NCBI GenBank assembly: GCA_949077355.1
Contig: CARUQW010000020.1
Span: forward strand, 1-25,789
Length of the DNA stretch: 25,789 nucleotides
DNA from: an uncultured Clostridia bacterium
Lineage (GTDB): Bacteria; Bacillota; Clostridia; TANB77; CAG-508
Reading direction: 5' to 3'
The notes under the pieces were generated by a model. It did not search any database, was not told where the DNA came from, and saw only the letters and a list, made by a program, of their open reading frames with translations. A program made the position numbers and the translations under genes. Of this stretch, positions 16,155 to 24,397 are shown piece after piece (position 1 is the stretch's first letter; the number at the start of each line of letters is the position of its first letter).

Positions 16155-17963
16155 CTATTCTCCAAAAATTGCTTCAAATTCATCTGCTTCGATTTTTTCT
16201 TTTTCAAGTAAGATTCCTGCTACTTGATGTAATTTATCAACATTGTCTGATAAGATTTGTTTTGCTCGATTATATCCTGTATCTACAATTCTTTTTGTTT
16301 CTTCATCAATAATAGCAGCTGTTTCTTCTGAGTATTCTTTGCTTTGTGCTAAGTCTCTTCCCAAGAATACTTCTTCTTGGTTTCCACCTAACATAATGGT
16401 TCCAATTCTCTCACTCATTCCATATTTTGTTACCATACTTCTTGCAATTTTAGTTGCTCTTTCAATGTCATTACTTGCCCCTGTTGATATATCATTTAAA
16501 ATTAATGCCTCTGCTACTCTTCCACCAAGAAGTGATACAATGTTTTCTTCCATTTCTGTTTTTGACATGAAAGATTTGTCTTCTGTTGGACGATACATGG
16601 TGTATCCACCAGCCATTCCCCTTGGTACAATGGATATTTGATGGACTGGATCTTGTGTTGTTAGATAGTGACTTACTACGGCATGACCCGCTTCATGGTA
16701 AGCTACCAATTTATTTTCTTTTTGACTTCTTACTTTTGTTTTCTTTTCTGGTCCCATGGTTACTTTCACCATAGCATCTTCGATTTCTTTCATTCCGATT
16801 TCTGTCAAATTTCTTCTTGCGGCTAGCAATGCTGCTTCATTTAAAACATTTTCTAAATCAGCTCCTGCAAATCCTGATGTGTTTTTAGCTACTATTTTTA
16901 AGTCTACATCATCTGATAAGTTTTTCTTTCTTGAATGTACTTCTAAAATTTGCTCTCTTGCCTTTACATCTGGTAATCCTACTACAATTTGTCTATCAAA
17001 TCTTCCTGCTCTTAATAATGCCTTATCTAATACATCTGGTCTATTGGTTGCAGCCAATACAATAACACCCTCATTTTCTGCAAATCCATCCATTTCTACT
17101 AACAATTGATTTAAAGTTTGCTCTCTTTCGTCATGTCCTCCACCAAGTCCTGCTCCTCTTTGACGTCCTACTGCATCAATTTCATCTATAAAGATAATAC
17201 ATGGTGCATTTTTCTTAGCTTGGTCAAATAAGTCTCTTACTCTAGAAGCACCAACACCAACAAACATTTCAACAAAGTCTGAACCACTTATAATAAAGAA
17301 TGGTACACCTGCTTCTCCTGCTACTGCTTTTGCTAATAGTGTTTTACCAGTACCCGGTTGCCCTACTAATAAAACACCTTTTGGTATTCTAGCTCCCATA
17401 TCTGTAAATTTCTTTGGATTTTTTAAGAACTGTACAATTTCTTCTAATTCTTCTTTTTCTTCATCTACACCTGCTACATCTTCAAATGTAATCTTATTTT
17501 TCTCTGCTGGTGTCATCATTCTAGCTTTACTTTTTCCAAATGTCATTGTTTTATTTCCAGCTCCGCCTTGACCAGCTCCGCCCATCATAAAGAACCAGAA
17601 AATAAAGAATATAATTAATAAACCAAATGGTGTAAGCAAGCTAATAATGGTAATAAAAATCGATTGTGATTTTTCTTCTAATGTAAAAGCTCCATCTTTT
17701 AGAAAGTCCTCTGAATAACTCATAAAGCTTTCCATATCTGGTATATTTACTTCTTTTTTAATTTTGTCATCTTTTAAAGTAACCGTTGCTGTCTTCCCAT
17801 CAGCTTCAATTTGAATGGCATCTACTTTTCCACTATTGATATTAGCGATTAATTCTGAATATTTCAATTTTGATTCGCTATTTTCTACAATAGAAGATAG
17901 TACCACAATAAAGATAACTCCTATAATTAGCCACATAGCTAGTGTTTTAATTCCGTTTTTCAA
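16155..17963 (-). CDS. ftsH: ATP-dependent zinc metalloprotease FtsH
   Basis: Membrane-bound AAA+ protease that degrades misfolded and regulatory proteins. 602 residues, a normal length. Membrane segments at about 8-25 and 102-127 flank the extracytoplasmic domain. Walker A is GQPGTGKT (201-208; Gln where Pro is commoner), Walker B IIFIDEID (256-263), the second region of homology ATNRPDVLDKALLRAGRFDR (Ala in place of the common Pro), and the zinc site HEAGH (423-427). The start is TTG at 17963: AAGGAGG lies nine bases upstream, and the N-terminus MKNGIKTLAMW fits the family. In many Firmicutes it follows tilS and hpt; tilS is upstream here, hpt is not. A strong terminator follows. Confidence 0.96.
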   Translation of the reverse strand: MKNGIKTLAMWLIIGVIFIVVLSSIVENSESKLKYSELIANINSGKVDAIQIEADGKTATVTLKDDKIKKEVNIPDMESFMSYSEDFLKDGAFTLEEKSQSIFITIISLLTPFGLLIIFFIFWFFMMGGAGQGGAGNKTMTFGKSKARMMTPAEKNKITFEDVAGVDEEKEELEEIVQFLKNPKKFTDMGARIPKGVLLVGQPGTGKTLLAKAVAGEAGVPFFIISGSDFVEMFVGVGASRVRDLFDQAKKNAPCIIFIDEIDAVGRQRGAGLGGGHDEREQTLNQLLVEMDGFAENEGVIVLAATNRPDVLDKALLRAGRFDRQIVVGLPDVKAREQILEVHSRKKNLSDDVDLKIVAKNTSGFAGADLENVLNEAALLAARRNLTEIGMKEIEDAMVKVTMGPEKKTKVRSQKENKLVAYHEAGHAVVSHYLTTQDPVHQISIVPRGMAGGYTMYRPTEDKSFMSKTEMEENIVSLLGGRVAEALILNDISTGASNDIERATKIARSMVTKYGMSERIGTIMLGGNQEEVFLGRDLAQSKEYSEETAAIIDEETKRIVDTGYNRAKQILSDNVDKLHQVAGILLEKEKIEADEFEAIFGE

Positions 17964-18086
17964 AATAATTCCTCCTTATGTTTGGTTTCATTTTATATTG
18001 ATTTTATAACATATAAGTTTTTGTTTTTCAATAGTTTTTTATATATCTTTTTTATTACAATTTAGCACATTTCACGCATTTACTAC

Positions 18087-18125
18087 GGAAACTCACATTT
18101 GGAATGTGAAATTGGGGACGTTTCC
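18087..18125. repeat. Two-stem palindrome downstream of tilS
   Basis: GGAAAC (18087-18092) pairs with GTTTCC (18120-18125), enclosing TCACATT (18093-18099) paired with AATGTGA (18103-18109). The unpaired part contains TTGGGGACG. T-runs occur on the plus-strand side only, where no gene needs a terminator, so it looks more like a second REP-type palindrome than a tilS terminator. It lies within the 182-base gap between tilS and ftsH. Confidence 0.55.
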
Positions 18126-18145
18126 TTTTTCACATTTTTTCTTCT

Positions 18146-19177
18146 CTATCCTAGAATTATAAAAAAAATTTTATGCTCTTTTACTAAAATTTTAATATTT
18201 TTATTAGGCATTAAGAATTTATTTCCTATATTCTTTTCACATAATTTTATAATATCATCAATATGTATCTTTTCGATACTTTCTGTTGTTCCAAATAACC
18301 TTTTTATAATATATCGGATTAACCTTGCTTTTATTACTGTTTCCTGCAAATTAAAGTTTTTCAAATCAATTATAATCTCTTTTTCATTCTCTTGTACTAA
18401 TATTTCCTGATAAGCCTTTTGAGTTTGTTTTTCCATATATTCATTTTCTGCCACTACAATATCTGATAATCGTTCCAAAGTCGTAATCAAATTTGGATTA
18501 AATTCTTTCTGAACGTACGGAATTAGAACATTTCTGACTTTATTCCTATGATAAATATTCTCAAAATTAGTTTTATCAACTCTTGGATTTAATTGTTTTT
18601 CTTCACAATATTTCTCTATTTCTTCTCTTTCACATGCAATCAATGGCCTAATAATATTTCCTCTTTTTGCTTCTATTCCTTTTAATCCTTCAATTCCACT
18701 CCCTCTTAAAATATGCAAAAAAATCGTTTCGATTTTATCATTTTTATTATGGGCTATGGCAATCTTAGTTGCTCCCGTTTTTCTTAAAATTTCATCAAAA
18801 AATTCATATCTTGCTATTCTTCCCGCTTCTTCTATTCCTATTTTATTAGTATGAGCTATTTTTTGAACATCTATACTTTTTGCATAAAATTCAATTCCAT
18901 TTTTTTCGCAATATTCTTTTACATACTGTTCATCTTCTTTTGCTTCTTCTCGAATCATATGATTAACATGAGCAACGACAATCTCAAATGTTGCCATTGG
19001 TTCCGGGTTTAAATGGCAAGTTTTTATTTCTGTTCCTCTTCTCATTTTGTTTAAAATATCTAACATACAGATAGAATCTGGTCCGCCTGACACTGCTACA
19101 ATCAATTTGTCACCTTCTTGTATTAATTGATATTTTTCAATTGTATTTTTTATATTATTATATAATCGATTTTGCAT
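18146..19177 (-). CDS. tilS: tRNA(Ile)-lysidine synthetase, short form with in-frame REP insertion
   Basis: Converts C34 of the tRNA-Ile CAU anticodon to lysidine so that it reads AUA; essential in bacteria. The PP-loop ATPase motif VSGGPDS is at residues 29-35, followed by VAHVNHMIR and the IAHNKNDKIETIFLHILRGSG segment typical of the N-terminal domain. The 343 residues include the catalytic and middle domains but stop where relatives continue with the roughly 80-100-residue C-terminal substrate-binding domain. No continuation is evident after the stop. Residues 53-62 (TCHLNPEPMA) are encoded by an exact REP palindrome, lengthening a surface loop between DILNKM and FEIVVAH by about a dozen residues compared with family expectation. 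AAGGAG precedes the ATG. No in-frame CGG. Confidence 0.9.
   Translation of the reverse strand: MQNRLYNNIKNTIEKYQLIQEGDKLIVAVSGGPDSICMLDILNKMRRGTEIKTCHLNPEPMATFEIVVAHVNHMIREEAKEDEQYVKEYCEKNGIEFYAKSIDVQKIAHTNKIGIEEAGRIARYEFFDEILRKTGATKIAIAHNKNDKIETIFLHILRGSGIEGLKGIEAKRGNIIRPLIACEREEIEKYCEEKQLNPRVDKTNFENIYHRNKVRNVLIPYVQKEFNPNLITTLERLSDIVVAENEYMEKQTQKAYQEILVQENEKEIIIDLKNFNLQETVIKARLIRYIIKRLFGTTESIEKIHIDDIIKLCEKNIGNKFLMPNKNIKILVKEHKIFFIILG
18991..19019. repeat. REP palindrome inside the tilS coding sequence
   Basis: A 29-base unit with exact 8-base arms TTGCCATT (18991-18998) and AATGGCAA (19012-19019) around a 13-base centre with GGTTCCGGG. It matches the copy at 24443-24470 base for base over 27 bases. 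Confidence 0.9.
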
Positions 19178-19273
19178 TTTTTACTCCTTCTACTTTTTCA
19201 TTTTTCCGGGCTTGTTTCGCAACTTAACAACAGGTAGATTTTAATATTTATAAATTTATTTTATTTACAAAAA

Positions 19274-19990
19274 TTATTGAATTATTCTTCTTAAAGTTTC
19301 TCGTCCAATGCCAATCACCTTTTCCATTGTTCTAAAAGATATTTTATAATTATCTTTCATTTTTTTTACTATTGTTCTTAGTAATTCTTTGTTGTTTATT
19401 AAATCTTCTTGCTTGATCTCTTCTTGTTTGATTAAATTTCCAAAAACTTCTTTACAAATTTCTAATTTATCTCGTTCAACCTCCAAAAATGTAAACTCAT
19501 CATAAGTATCTTTAGAAATATTTTGCAAATAGATAAGTTTTCTAATATTGTTTTCTATTTTTGTTCCTTCATCAAATTTATTCTCCACGCAACTAGAGTA
19601 CTTGTATTCTTGTGCTTTCTGACATATATTTGCTTTAACAGGATTGTCATGTATATATTTTACACAGGTACATAAATACTTTTCTGTATAAATAGGTTGT
19701 ACTTTAAATCTATCTCTAAACACATAACCAACTCTGTCATATTTTCTATTATAATATTTCGCATATAATAGGTTGACCTTATGCATATATTTTGTCAGTT
19801 GTTCCACATTTTTCTCATTAAATAAAATATGTATATGATTATTCATAACACAATATGCCAAAATGATAATAGGAATTTTTTCTTTGGTATCCTTCATTAT
19901 TCTCATATATTTCTCTTTGTCGTCTTCAGAATTAAAAATATATTCCTTATTAATTCCTTGACTCATGATATGAAAAAAAGAAGTATTCAT
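19274..19990 (-). CDS. REP-associated Y1 (HUH) transposase, RAYT type
   Basis: 238 residues of the IS200/IS605-related Y1 group. The N-terminus FFHIMSQGINKEYIF matches the conserved (Y/F)H-x-M-x-x-G-x-N start. The metal-binding HUH is NNHIHILF near residue 50, and YAKYYNRKYDRVGYVFRDRFKV near 75-97 is the segment between HUH and the C-terminal motif, followed by YIHDNPVKA. The C-terminal part (FRTMEKVIGIGRETLRRI) looks like a helix-turn-helix, as in several RAYT groups. These domesticated single-copy enzymes nick and join REP palindromes; matching palindromes occur 113 bases upstream and elsewhere in the window. No terminal IS ends were found. A hairpin (19996-20011) directly before the ATG hides the only purine-rich sequence, suggesting weak translation. 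Confidence 0.88.
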   Translation of the reverse strand: MNTSFFHIMSQGINKEYIFNSEDDKEKYMRIMKDTKEKIPIIILAYCVMNNHIHILFNEKNVEQLTKYMHKVNLLYAKYYNRKYDRVGYVFRDRFKVQPIYTEKYLCTCVKYIHDNPVKANICQKAQEYKYSSCVENKFDEGTKIENNIRKLIYLQNISKDTYDEFTFLEVERDKLEICKEVFGNLIKQEEIKQEDLINNKELLRTIVKKMKDNYKISFRTMEKVIGIGRETLRRIIQ

Positions 19991-19995
19991 ATTTT

Positions 19996-20011
19996 TTTGA
20001 GAACTCTCAAA
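19996..20011 (-). promoter_or_regulatory. Hairpin covering the RAYT ribosome-binding region
   Basis: TTTGAG (19996-20001) and CTCAAA (20006-20011) form a 6-bp stem just before the start codon. The GAGAG sequence that could serve as ribosome site is inside it. Confidence 0.45.
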
Positions 20012-20102
20012 TTGTCTTTCACTCTCCTTTTCTGTTGTCTAAATCTCAAGCTAAATAAATACGACTTCTCTATTCCTAAAAATCTGATTAAAAATTGTTA
20101 AG

Positions 20103-20131
20103 TTGCCAAACAAACCCGGAACTAATGGCAA
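20103..20131. repeat. Degenerate REP palindrome between dnaB and the RAYT gene
   Basis: A reverse-orientation copy with TTGCCA at one end and ATGGCAA at the other around AACCCGGAAC. It differs from the tilS copy at about four positions. It begins seven bases downstream of the dnaB stop. Confidence 0.8.
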
Positions 20132-20137
20132 TGGCAA

Positions 20138-21473
20138 TTAATCATCAAATCTTCTTTCTAAATTAACAAATTTTGTATAACTTCCTAGCCATAATAATTC
20201 TACTGTTCCTGTTGAACCTCCTCTGTGTTTTGCCATAATTACTTCTGCTATGTCTTTTTTCTCACTGTCTTGGTTATAATAGTCGTCTCTATATAAAAAC
20301 ATTACAATATCGGCATCTTGCTCAATTGCTCCTGATTCACGTAAGTCTGATAGCATTGGTCTATGGTCTGGTCTTTGTTCTACTGCCCTTGATAACTGTG
20401 ATAGTGCGATAACAGGTACCCCAATTTCTTTAGCTAATATTTTTAGTGAACGACTAATTTCTGATATTTCTTGTTCACGACTTCCATTTCGCTTATTACT
20501 TCCTTGTACTAATTGTAAATAGTCAATTACTACCATTCCCAAACCTTTTTCTAGCTTTAACTTTCTACATTTTGCTCTTATTTCCATAACAGATATACCT
20601 GGTGTATCATCAATATAAATTTCTGCTTCTGATAATGGACCAATCGCTCCGAGCAAGTTTTGTCCAGTCGTCTTCTTCTAACTTTCCGGTTCTTACTTTA
20701 TTACTATCTACCATCGCTTCACTGCATAAAATTCTGTTTACCATTTGTTCTTTTGACATCTCTAAACTAAATATAGCCACTGGTACATTTGCCTTTAAAG
20801 CTGCATTTGTTGCAATATTTAAAGCAAATGCTGATTTTCCCATAGCTGGTCTTGCTGCAATTAGTATTAATTCTGAGCCATGGAATCCAGCTGTTTTATA
20901 ATCTAATTCTGTAAATCCCGTTGGCACTCCTGTAATGTGTTGTTTTCGATTATAAAGTTCTTCTAATTGTGTAAAACTATCTACCAGAACATCTTTGATT
21001 GGTGTATATCCTTTTTGATTTTTATTTTGCATGATATTAAAGATTTTCTTTTCTGCCCCTTCCATGATGTTTTCCACTTCTTCCGTTGGGTCATATCCTA
21101 ATTCAATAATTTCATTTGCTGTTTTAATCAAATTTCTTAAAGTAGATTTTTCTTCCACTATTTTTATATATTTAGATGCATTTGCTGTAGTTGGTACCTT
21201 TTCTGGTAATTCTGCTAAATATTCTAATCCTCCTACCTGCTCAAACTTTCCCATTGCCTCTAATTCTGCTTTTACTGTAATGATGTCAATTGGTTCTGCT
21301 CGATTATATAGATTTAAAATGGCAGCATAAATTGCTCTATTATCTTCACGATAAAAGTCTTCTTCTTTTAAAACTTCTATACTAGAAATAACAGCATCTT
21401 TATCTGTCAACATGCTTCCTATAATTGCTTGTTCTGCTTCCAAGTCATGTGGTGGTACTTTTCCTAGTTCCAT
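20138..21473 (-). CDS. dnaB: Replicative DNA helicase, read through a +1 shift at CGG-A
   Basis: Hexameric replication-fork helicase (DnaC in Bacillus nomenclature), essential. Joining 21473-20652 with 20650-20138 gives 444 residues, a normal length. The N-terminal domain (1-100) begins KVPPHDLEAEQAIIGSML. The RecA-like domain has Walker A ARPAMGKS (207-214), Walker B VIDYLQLV and the later SDLRESGAIEQDAD. The break is at 20651: the frame reads CTT GCT CGG AGC and hits a stop 11 codons after the CGG, whereas skipping the C gives GCT GGA GCG ATT GGT (A-G-A-I-G), exactly the family sequence LA.AIGPLSEAEIYIDDTPG. AGGAGG precedes the ATG. Gene order gdpP-rplI-dnaB is conserved in Firmicutes. A dead copy of an essential gene is unlikely, so recoding or a sequence error must explain it. 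Confidence 0.9.
20648..20651 (-). other. +1 frameshift site, in-frame CGG-A in dnaB
   Basis: Minus strand: GCT CGG AGC in the incoming frame, GCT (C) GGA GCG after the shift, placing Gly at residue 275. Same CGG-A tetranucleotide and same resulting glycine as in the SNF2 gene. Confidence 0.8.
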
Positions 21474-21502
21474 TTTTTCCTCCCTAAATCACAAGAACAA
21501 TA

Positions 21503-21551
21503 GGGGCTTGATTAAAGTTATCTATATTATAAATTCTTTATTTCAAGCCCC
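21503..21551. other. Long-loop hairpin in the dnaB leader
   Basis: GGGGCTTG (21503-21510) pairs perfectly with CAAGCCCC (21544-21551) around a 33-base AT-rich loop that includes a TATAAT on the minus strand. It lies between rplI and dnaB. It may be an attenuator or a cruciform, but has no T-tract. Confidence 0.5.
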
Positions 21552-21565
21552 GTTAAATTGTTCGT

Positions 21566-21598
21566 CCACAAAAAAATTCTTTAGAATTTTTTCTGTGG
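21566..21598 (-). terminator. Terminator of rplI
   Basis: CCACA plus AAAAATTCT (21566-21580) pair with AGAATTTTT and TGTGG (21583-21598) with one mismatch. It starts ten bases after the rplI stop. Confidence 0.65.
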
Positions 21599-21607
21599 AA
21601 TGTATTT

Positions 21608-22054
21608 TTATTGTGATACAACATCTACTTTTACTTTTCCCATTACACCTTCAAATAGTTTTATCTCAACTGTTTGCATTCCTAATGTCTTTATGGTTTC
21701 TTTTAAGTCAATTTTCTTTTTGTCTACTTTTATTTTATATTCTTTTTCTAGTTCCTGTGCTATTTCTTTTGCGGATACTCCTCCAAAAATTTTTCCGTTT
21801 TCTCCGGCTTTCACTTTTATTTTTAATGAAATTTTGGATAATTTATCTGCAATTTTTAATGCTTCTTCTCTTTCTTGGTCTTTTTGAAATTTAGCTGAGT
21901 TTTGTTTTGCTTTTAGCTTTGCCATATTATCATTATTGGCCTCTACTGCTAAATTTTTAGGAAATAAGAAATTTCTTGCATATCCATCAGATGCATTGAT
22001 TACCTGGTCCTTTTTTCCTACTCCTTTGATATCCGCTTTTAATATTACTTTCAC
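21608..22054 (-). CDS. rplI: 50S ribosomal protein L9
   Basis: 148 residues, full length. The N-terminal globular domain starts MKVILKADIKGVGKKDQVI, with the family signature GYARNFLFPKNLA at about 24-36, followed by the long connecting helix (residues 40-75) and the C-terminal domain containing GKIFGGVSAKEIAQELE. L9 binds 23S rRNA at the base of the L1 stalk and supports frame maintenance, which is of interest given the frameshift sites nearby. The start is GTG at 22054 with AAGGTGTG upstream. It lies between a small membrane protein and dnaB. Confidence 0.96.
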   Translation of the reverse strand: MKVILKADIKGVGKKDQVINASDGYARNFLFPKNLAVEANNDNMAKLKAKQNSAKFQKDQEREEALKIADKLSKISLKIKVKAGENGKIFGGVSAKEIAQELEKEYKIKVDKKKIDLKETIKTLGMQTVEIKLFEGVMGKVKVDVVSQ

Positions 22055-22094
22055 TTTTTATCACACCTTCCTGAACAATAAATATTTGTTTCAT

Positions 22095-22325
22095 TTATGT
22101 TTCTTGTTGACGTTCTTTTGTTTCTTCATAAACTCGATCCATATCTTTATCTACATTATATTGTGCTTGAACTTGTTCTATTTGCTTTTTTTGATTGTTT
22201 ACCTTGTCTACTTGGCTCATATAAGTTAACGTCAAAATCGTTACAAAAAACAACATAGCTGATAAAACAAATAATGTTATACTTCCTTTTTCTTGTTTTA
22301 CAAACTTCTTTATATCATTTATCAT
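22095..22325 (-). CDS. Small pilin-like single-pass membrane protein
   Basis: 76 residues. A basic N-terminus (INDIKKFVKQEKG) is followed by SITLFVLSAMLFFVTILTLTY, one long hydrophobic helix, then a charged coiled-coil-like tail (VDKVNNQKKQIEQVQAQYN...). The arrangement of a short basic leader, Gly, then a hydrophobic helix resembles type IV pilin or TadE-like proteins found in clostridial genomes, but no glutamate at +5 is present, so prepilin processing is uncertain. GAGGT precedes the ATG. It lies 39 bases from gdpP and 40 bases from rplI, apparently co-transcribed, where most Firmicutes have nothing between gdpP and rplI. Confidence 0.75.
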   Translation of the reverse strand: MINDIKKFVKQEKGSITLFVLSAMLFFVTILTLTYMSQVDKVNNQKKQIEQVQAQYNVDKDMDRVYEETKERQQET

Positions 22326-22364
22326 TTTTTCAGTACCTCACATTTTTAATCTATTTTCCTTAGT

Positions 22365-24368
22365 TTATTCAATTTCTGAAAAATATTCATGAATTCTGTT
22401 AATTAATTCTTGCTTTGTCTCTTCAATTGTCATTCCTTCTACTTGTGCACCAGCAAGCGTAATATGACCTCCGCCACCTAATTTTTCAAGAATTACTTGC
22501 ACATTAATATCTCCGATAGAACGTCCACTGATACATACTTTATCACCTAGTCTTCCAATTACAAAAGACGCTGTTATTTCACTAATGGTAAGTAATTCGT
22601 CTGCTGCCTTTGCACAAAGTACATTCACATCTTTTGCTTTTTCTTCGCAAATAGAAATGGCTATGGTATCATTGATTATTTCTGATTTTCCTACAATTTC
22701 AGCTATTTTATTGAAGTTTTCTAAGTTACTTTGGAACCATTTCTTTACACGAATAATGTCCACACCACATCTACGTAGATAAGCTGCTGCTTCAAAGGTT
22801 CTCACTCCTGTTTTAAAAGTAAAGTTTTTGGTATCCATCATAATTCCAGCATATAAACTTTCAGCTTCAATCGTTTTTAATTTTACTTTTTCTTCTACAT
22901 ATTGTATCAATTCTGTTACTAGCTCTGCCGTAGAAGATGCATATACCTCTTGGAAAGTAAGCATTGCTTTTTCAATAAAATCTGCACTTCTTCTATGATG
23001 GTCAATAATCACAATTTTCTTGACTTTATCTACCAATTCTCCTGATTCTACATAATTCATTTTATGAGTATCTACAACAACTAACAAAGTATCTTCATCA
23101 ACATTTTCTAAGGCTACTTCCTTATTGATAATAACATCTTCGTATTCTTCCTCTTTTTCTATTGATTGTCTAAATACTTCCAATGATGATGATTTATTAT
23201 CCATTACAATATAGGCATTTCTGTCCAATGTTTTAGCAATTCTATAAATTCCTAAAGCTGCTCCCACACAATCCATATCTGGATTTGTATGTCCCATAAT
23301 CATAACTTTTTTCGATTCTTTCATTAAATTTTCTAATGCCTGTGCTACAATTCTTGCTTTTACTTTCGTTCTCTTTTCTACTTCTTGTGCTCTTCCCCCA
23401 AAGAATTTATAAATTTCATTTTCTCGAATAACTGCTTGGTCCCCTCCACGTCCTAAAACGATGTCCATCGCTGCTTGAGCAGATTTATATTTATCTTTAT
23501 CCGTTATTCCCTCATTTGAAATAGCAATACTTAAAGTAAATTGCATTCTTTCTTTTACGTCGATTTCCTTTATTTTATCCAAAATACTAAACTTATCTTC
23601 TTTTACACTATCTAAATATCTTTGTTCAAAGAAATAAATGTATCTATCTTTTTCTGTTTTAATTAAAATACCATTTGTTTTATCAGTCCACTCATATATA
23701 TATTTATCAATTTCTGCAATTACTTGTGGTTTTTCTTCACTTTCCAATCTTTGCATGGTTTCTTCATAATTATCAACCATAATGATACCAACACAAGATT
23801 TTGAATCTTTGTATTCTTTTTGTAGTTTTACACTTTCTGTGTCATCAATAAAATAAAGTATTATCATATATTCTGCTTTATTTCTTTTAGATTGCACATA
23901 TCTTCCAACAATTCGATATGTTTTTTTGTCAATGTCCATTCTTCTTATTATATCTTGATTCGTTCTTTTTTGCTTCTTTTCTATCTCATCTTTGATATCA
24001 AAACTTAATTCTTTGATATAGGTATTGATATCAATATTAGCAAATTCAGAAGTGAATTTTGAACTTCTCCATATGACATTTCCATCTGTTTCCATGATAA
24101 TTAATGGAAAGGGTGAATTAATCAAACTTGTTTTAGCTGCTGAATCTACTGTTAATGTTAAATCCTGTAAAGTTTCAGATATTTCACTCTTTCTTTTGTT
24201 ATTTGTATAATAACTATAAATTACAATTAGCACAAAAATACAAATATTAGGCAAAATCATATAAGTATTTTTGATTGCTATATATACCAGTAATAGAAAT
24301 ATAATAGCTAAATATATTTTGGTTCTTGATACTAAGGTGTCTAATACTTTTCGATTGGTTTTTGGCAT
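22365..24368 (-). CDS. gdpP: Cyclic di-AMP phosphodiesterase GdpP
   Basis: 667 residues. Two N-terminal membrane helices (about 17-33 and 36-54), a PAS-like domain (about 70-175), a degenerate GGDEF domain (about 190-320, with GRGGDQAV as its conserved end) and DHH/DHHA1 catalytic domains (345-667). Metal-binding motifs are HTNPDMD (360-366), VDTH (432-435) and DHH (456-458); the DHHA1 glycine-rich GGGGH is near the C-terminus. It hydrolyses c-di-AMP and so influences cell-wall, potassium and beta-lactam responses. GAAGGAG precedes the ATG, and a TTGACA-17-TAAAAT promoter lies upstream. It heads the gdpP-small protein-rplI run. Confidence 0.95.
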   Translation of the reverse strand: MPKTNRKVLDTLVSRTKIYLAIIFLLLVYIAIKNTYMILPNICIFVLIVIYSYYTNNKRKSEISETLQDLTLTVDSAAKTSLINSPFPLIIMETDGNVIWRSSKFTSEFANIDINTYIKELSFDIKDEIEKKQKRTNQDIIRRMDIDKKTYRIVGRYVQSKRNKAEYMIILYFIDDTESVKLQKEYKDSKSCVGIIMVDNYEETMQRLESEEKPQVIAEIDKYIYEWTDKTNGILIKTEKDRYIYFFEQRYLDSVKEDKFSILDKIKEIDVKERMQFTLSIAISNEGITDKDKYKSAQAAMDIVLGRGGDQAVIRENEIYKFFGGRAQEVEKRTKVKARIVAQALENLMKESKKVMIMGHTNPDMDCVGAALGIYRIAKTLDRNAYIVMDNKSSSLEVFRQSIEKEEEYEDVIINKEVALENVDEDTLLVVVDTHKMNYVESGELVDKVKKIVIIDHHRRSADFIEKAMLTFQEVYASSTAELVTELIQYVEEKVKLKTIEAESLYAGIMMDTKNFTFKTGVRTFEAAAYLRRCGVDIIRVKKWFQSNLENFNKIAEIVGKSEIINDTIAISICEEKAKDVNVLCAKAADELLTISEITASFVIGRLGDKVCISGRSIGDINVQVILEKLGGGGHITLAGAQVEGMTIEETKQELINRIHEYFSEIE

Positions 24369-24397
24369 TGTTTTTCTCCTTCTATTTATTCTATTTT

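Noticed and set aside
18027..18145. A hidden CGG-A shift extending tilS beyond its stop
   Set aside because: No in-frame CGG occurs near the end of tilS and the following frames contain early stops, so the short form is taken as real.
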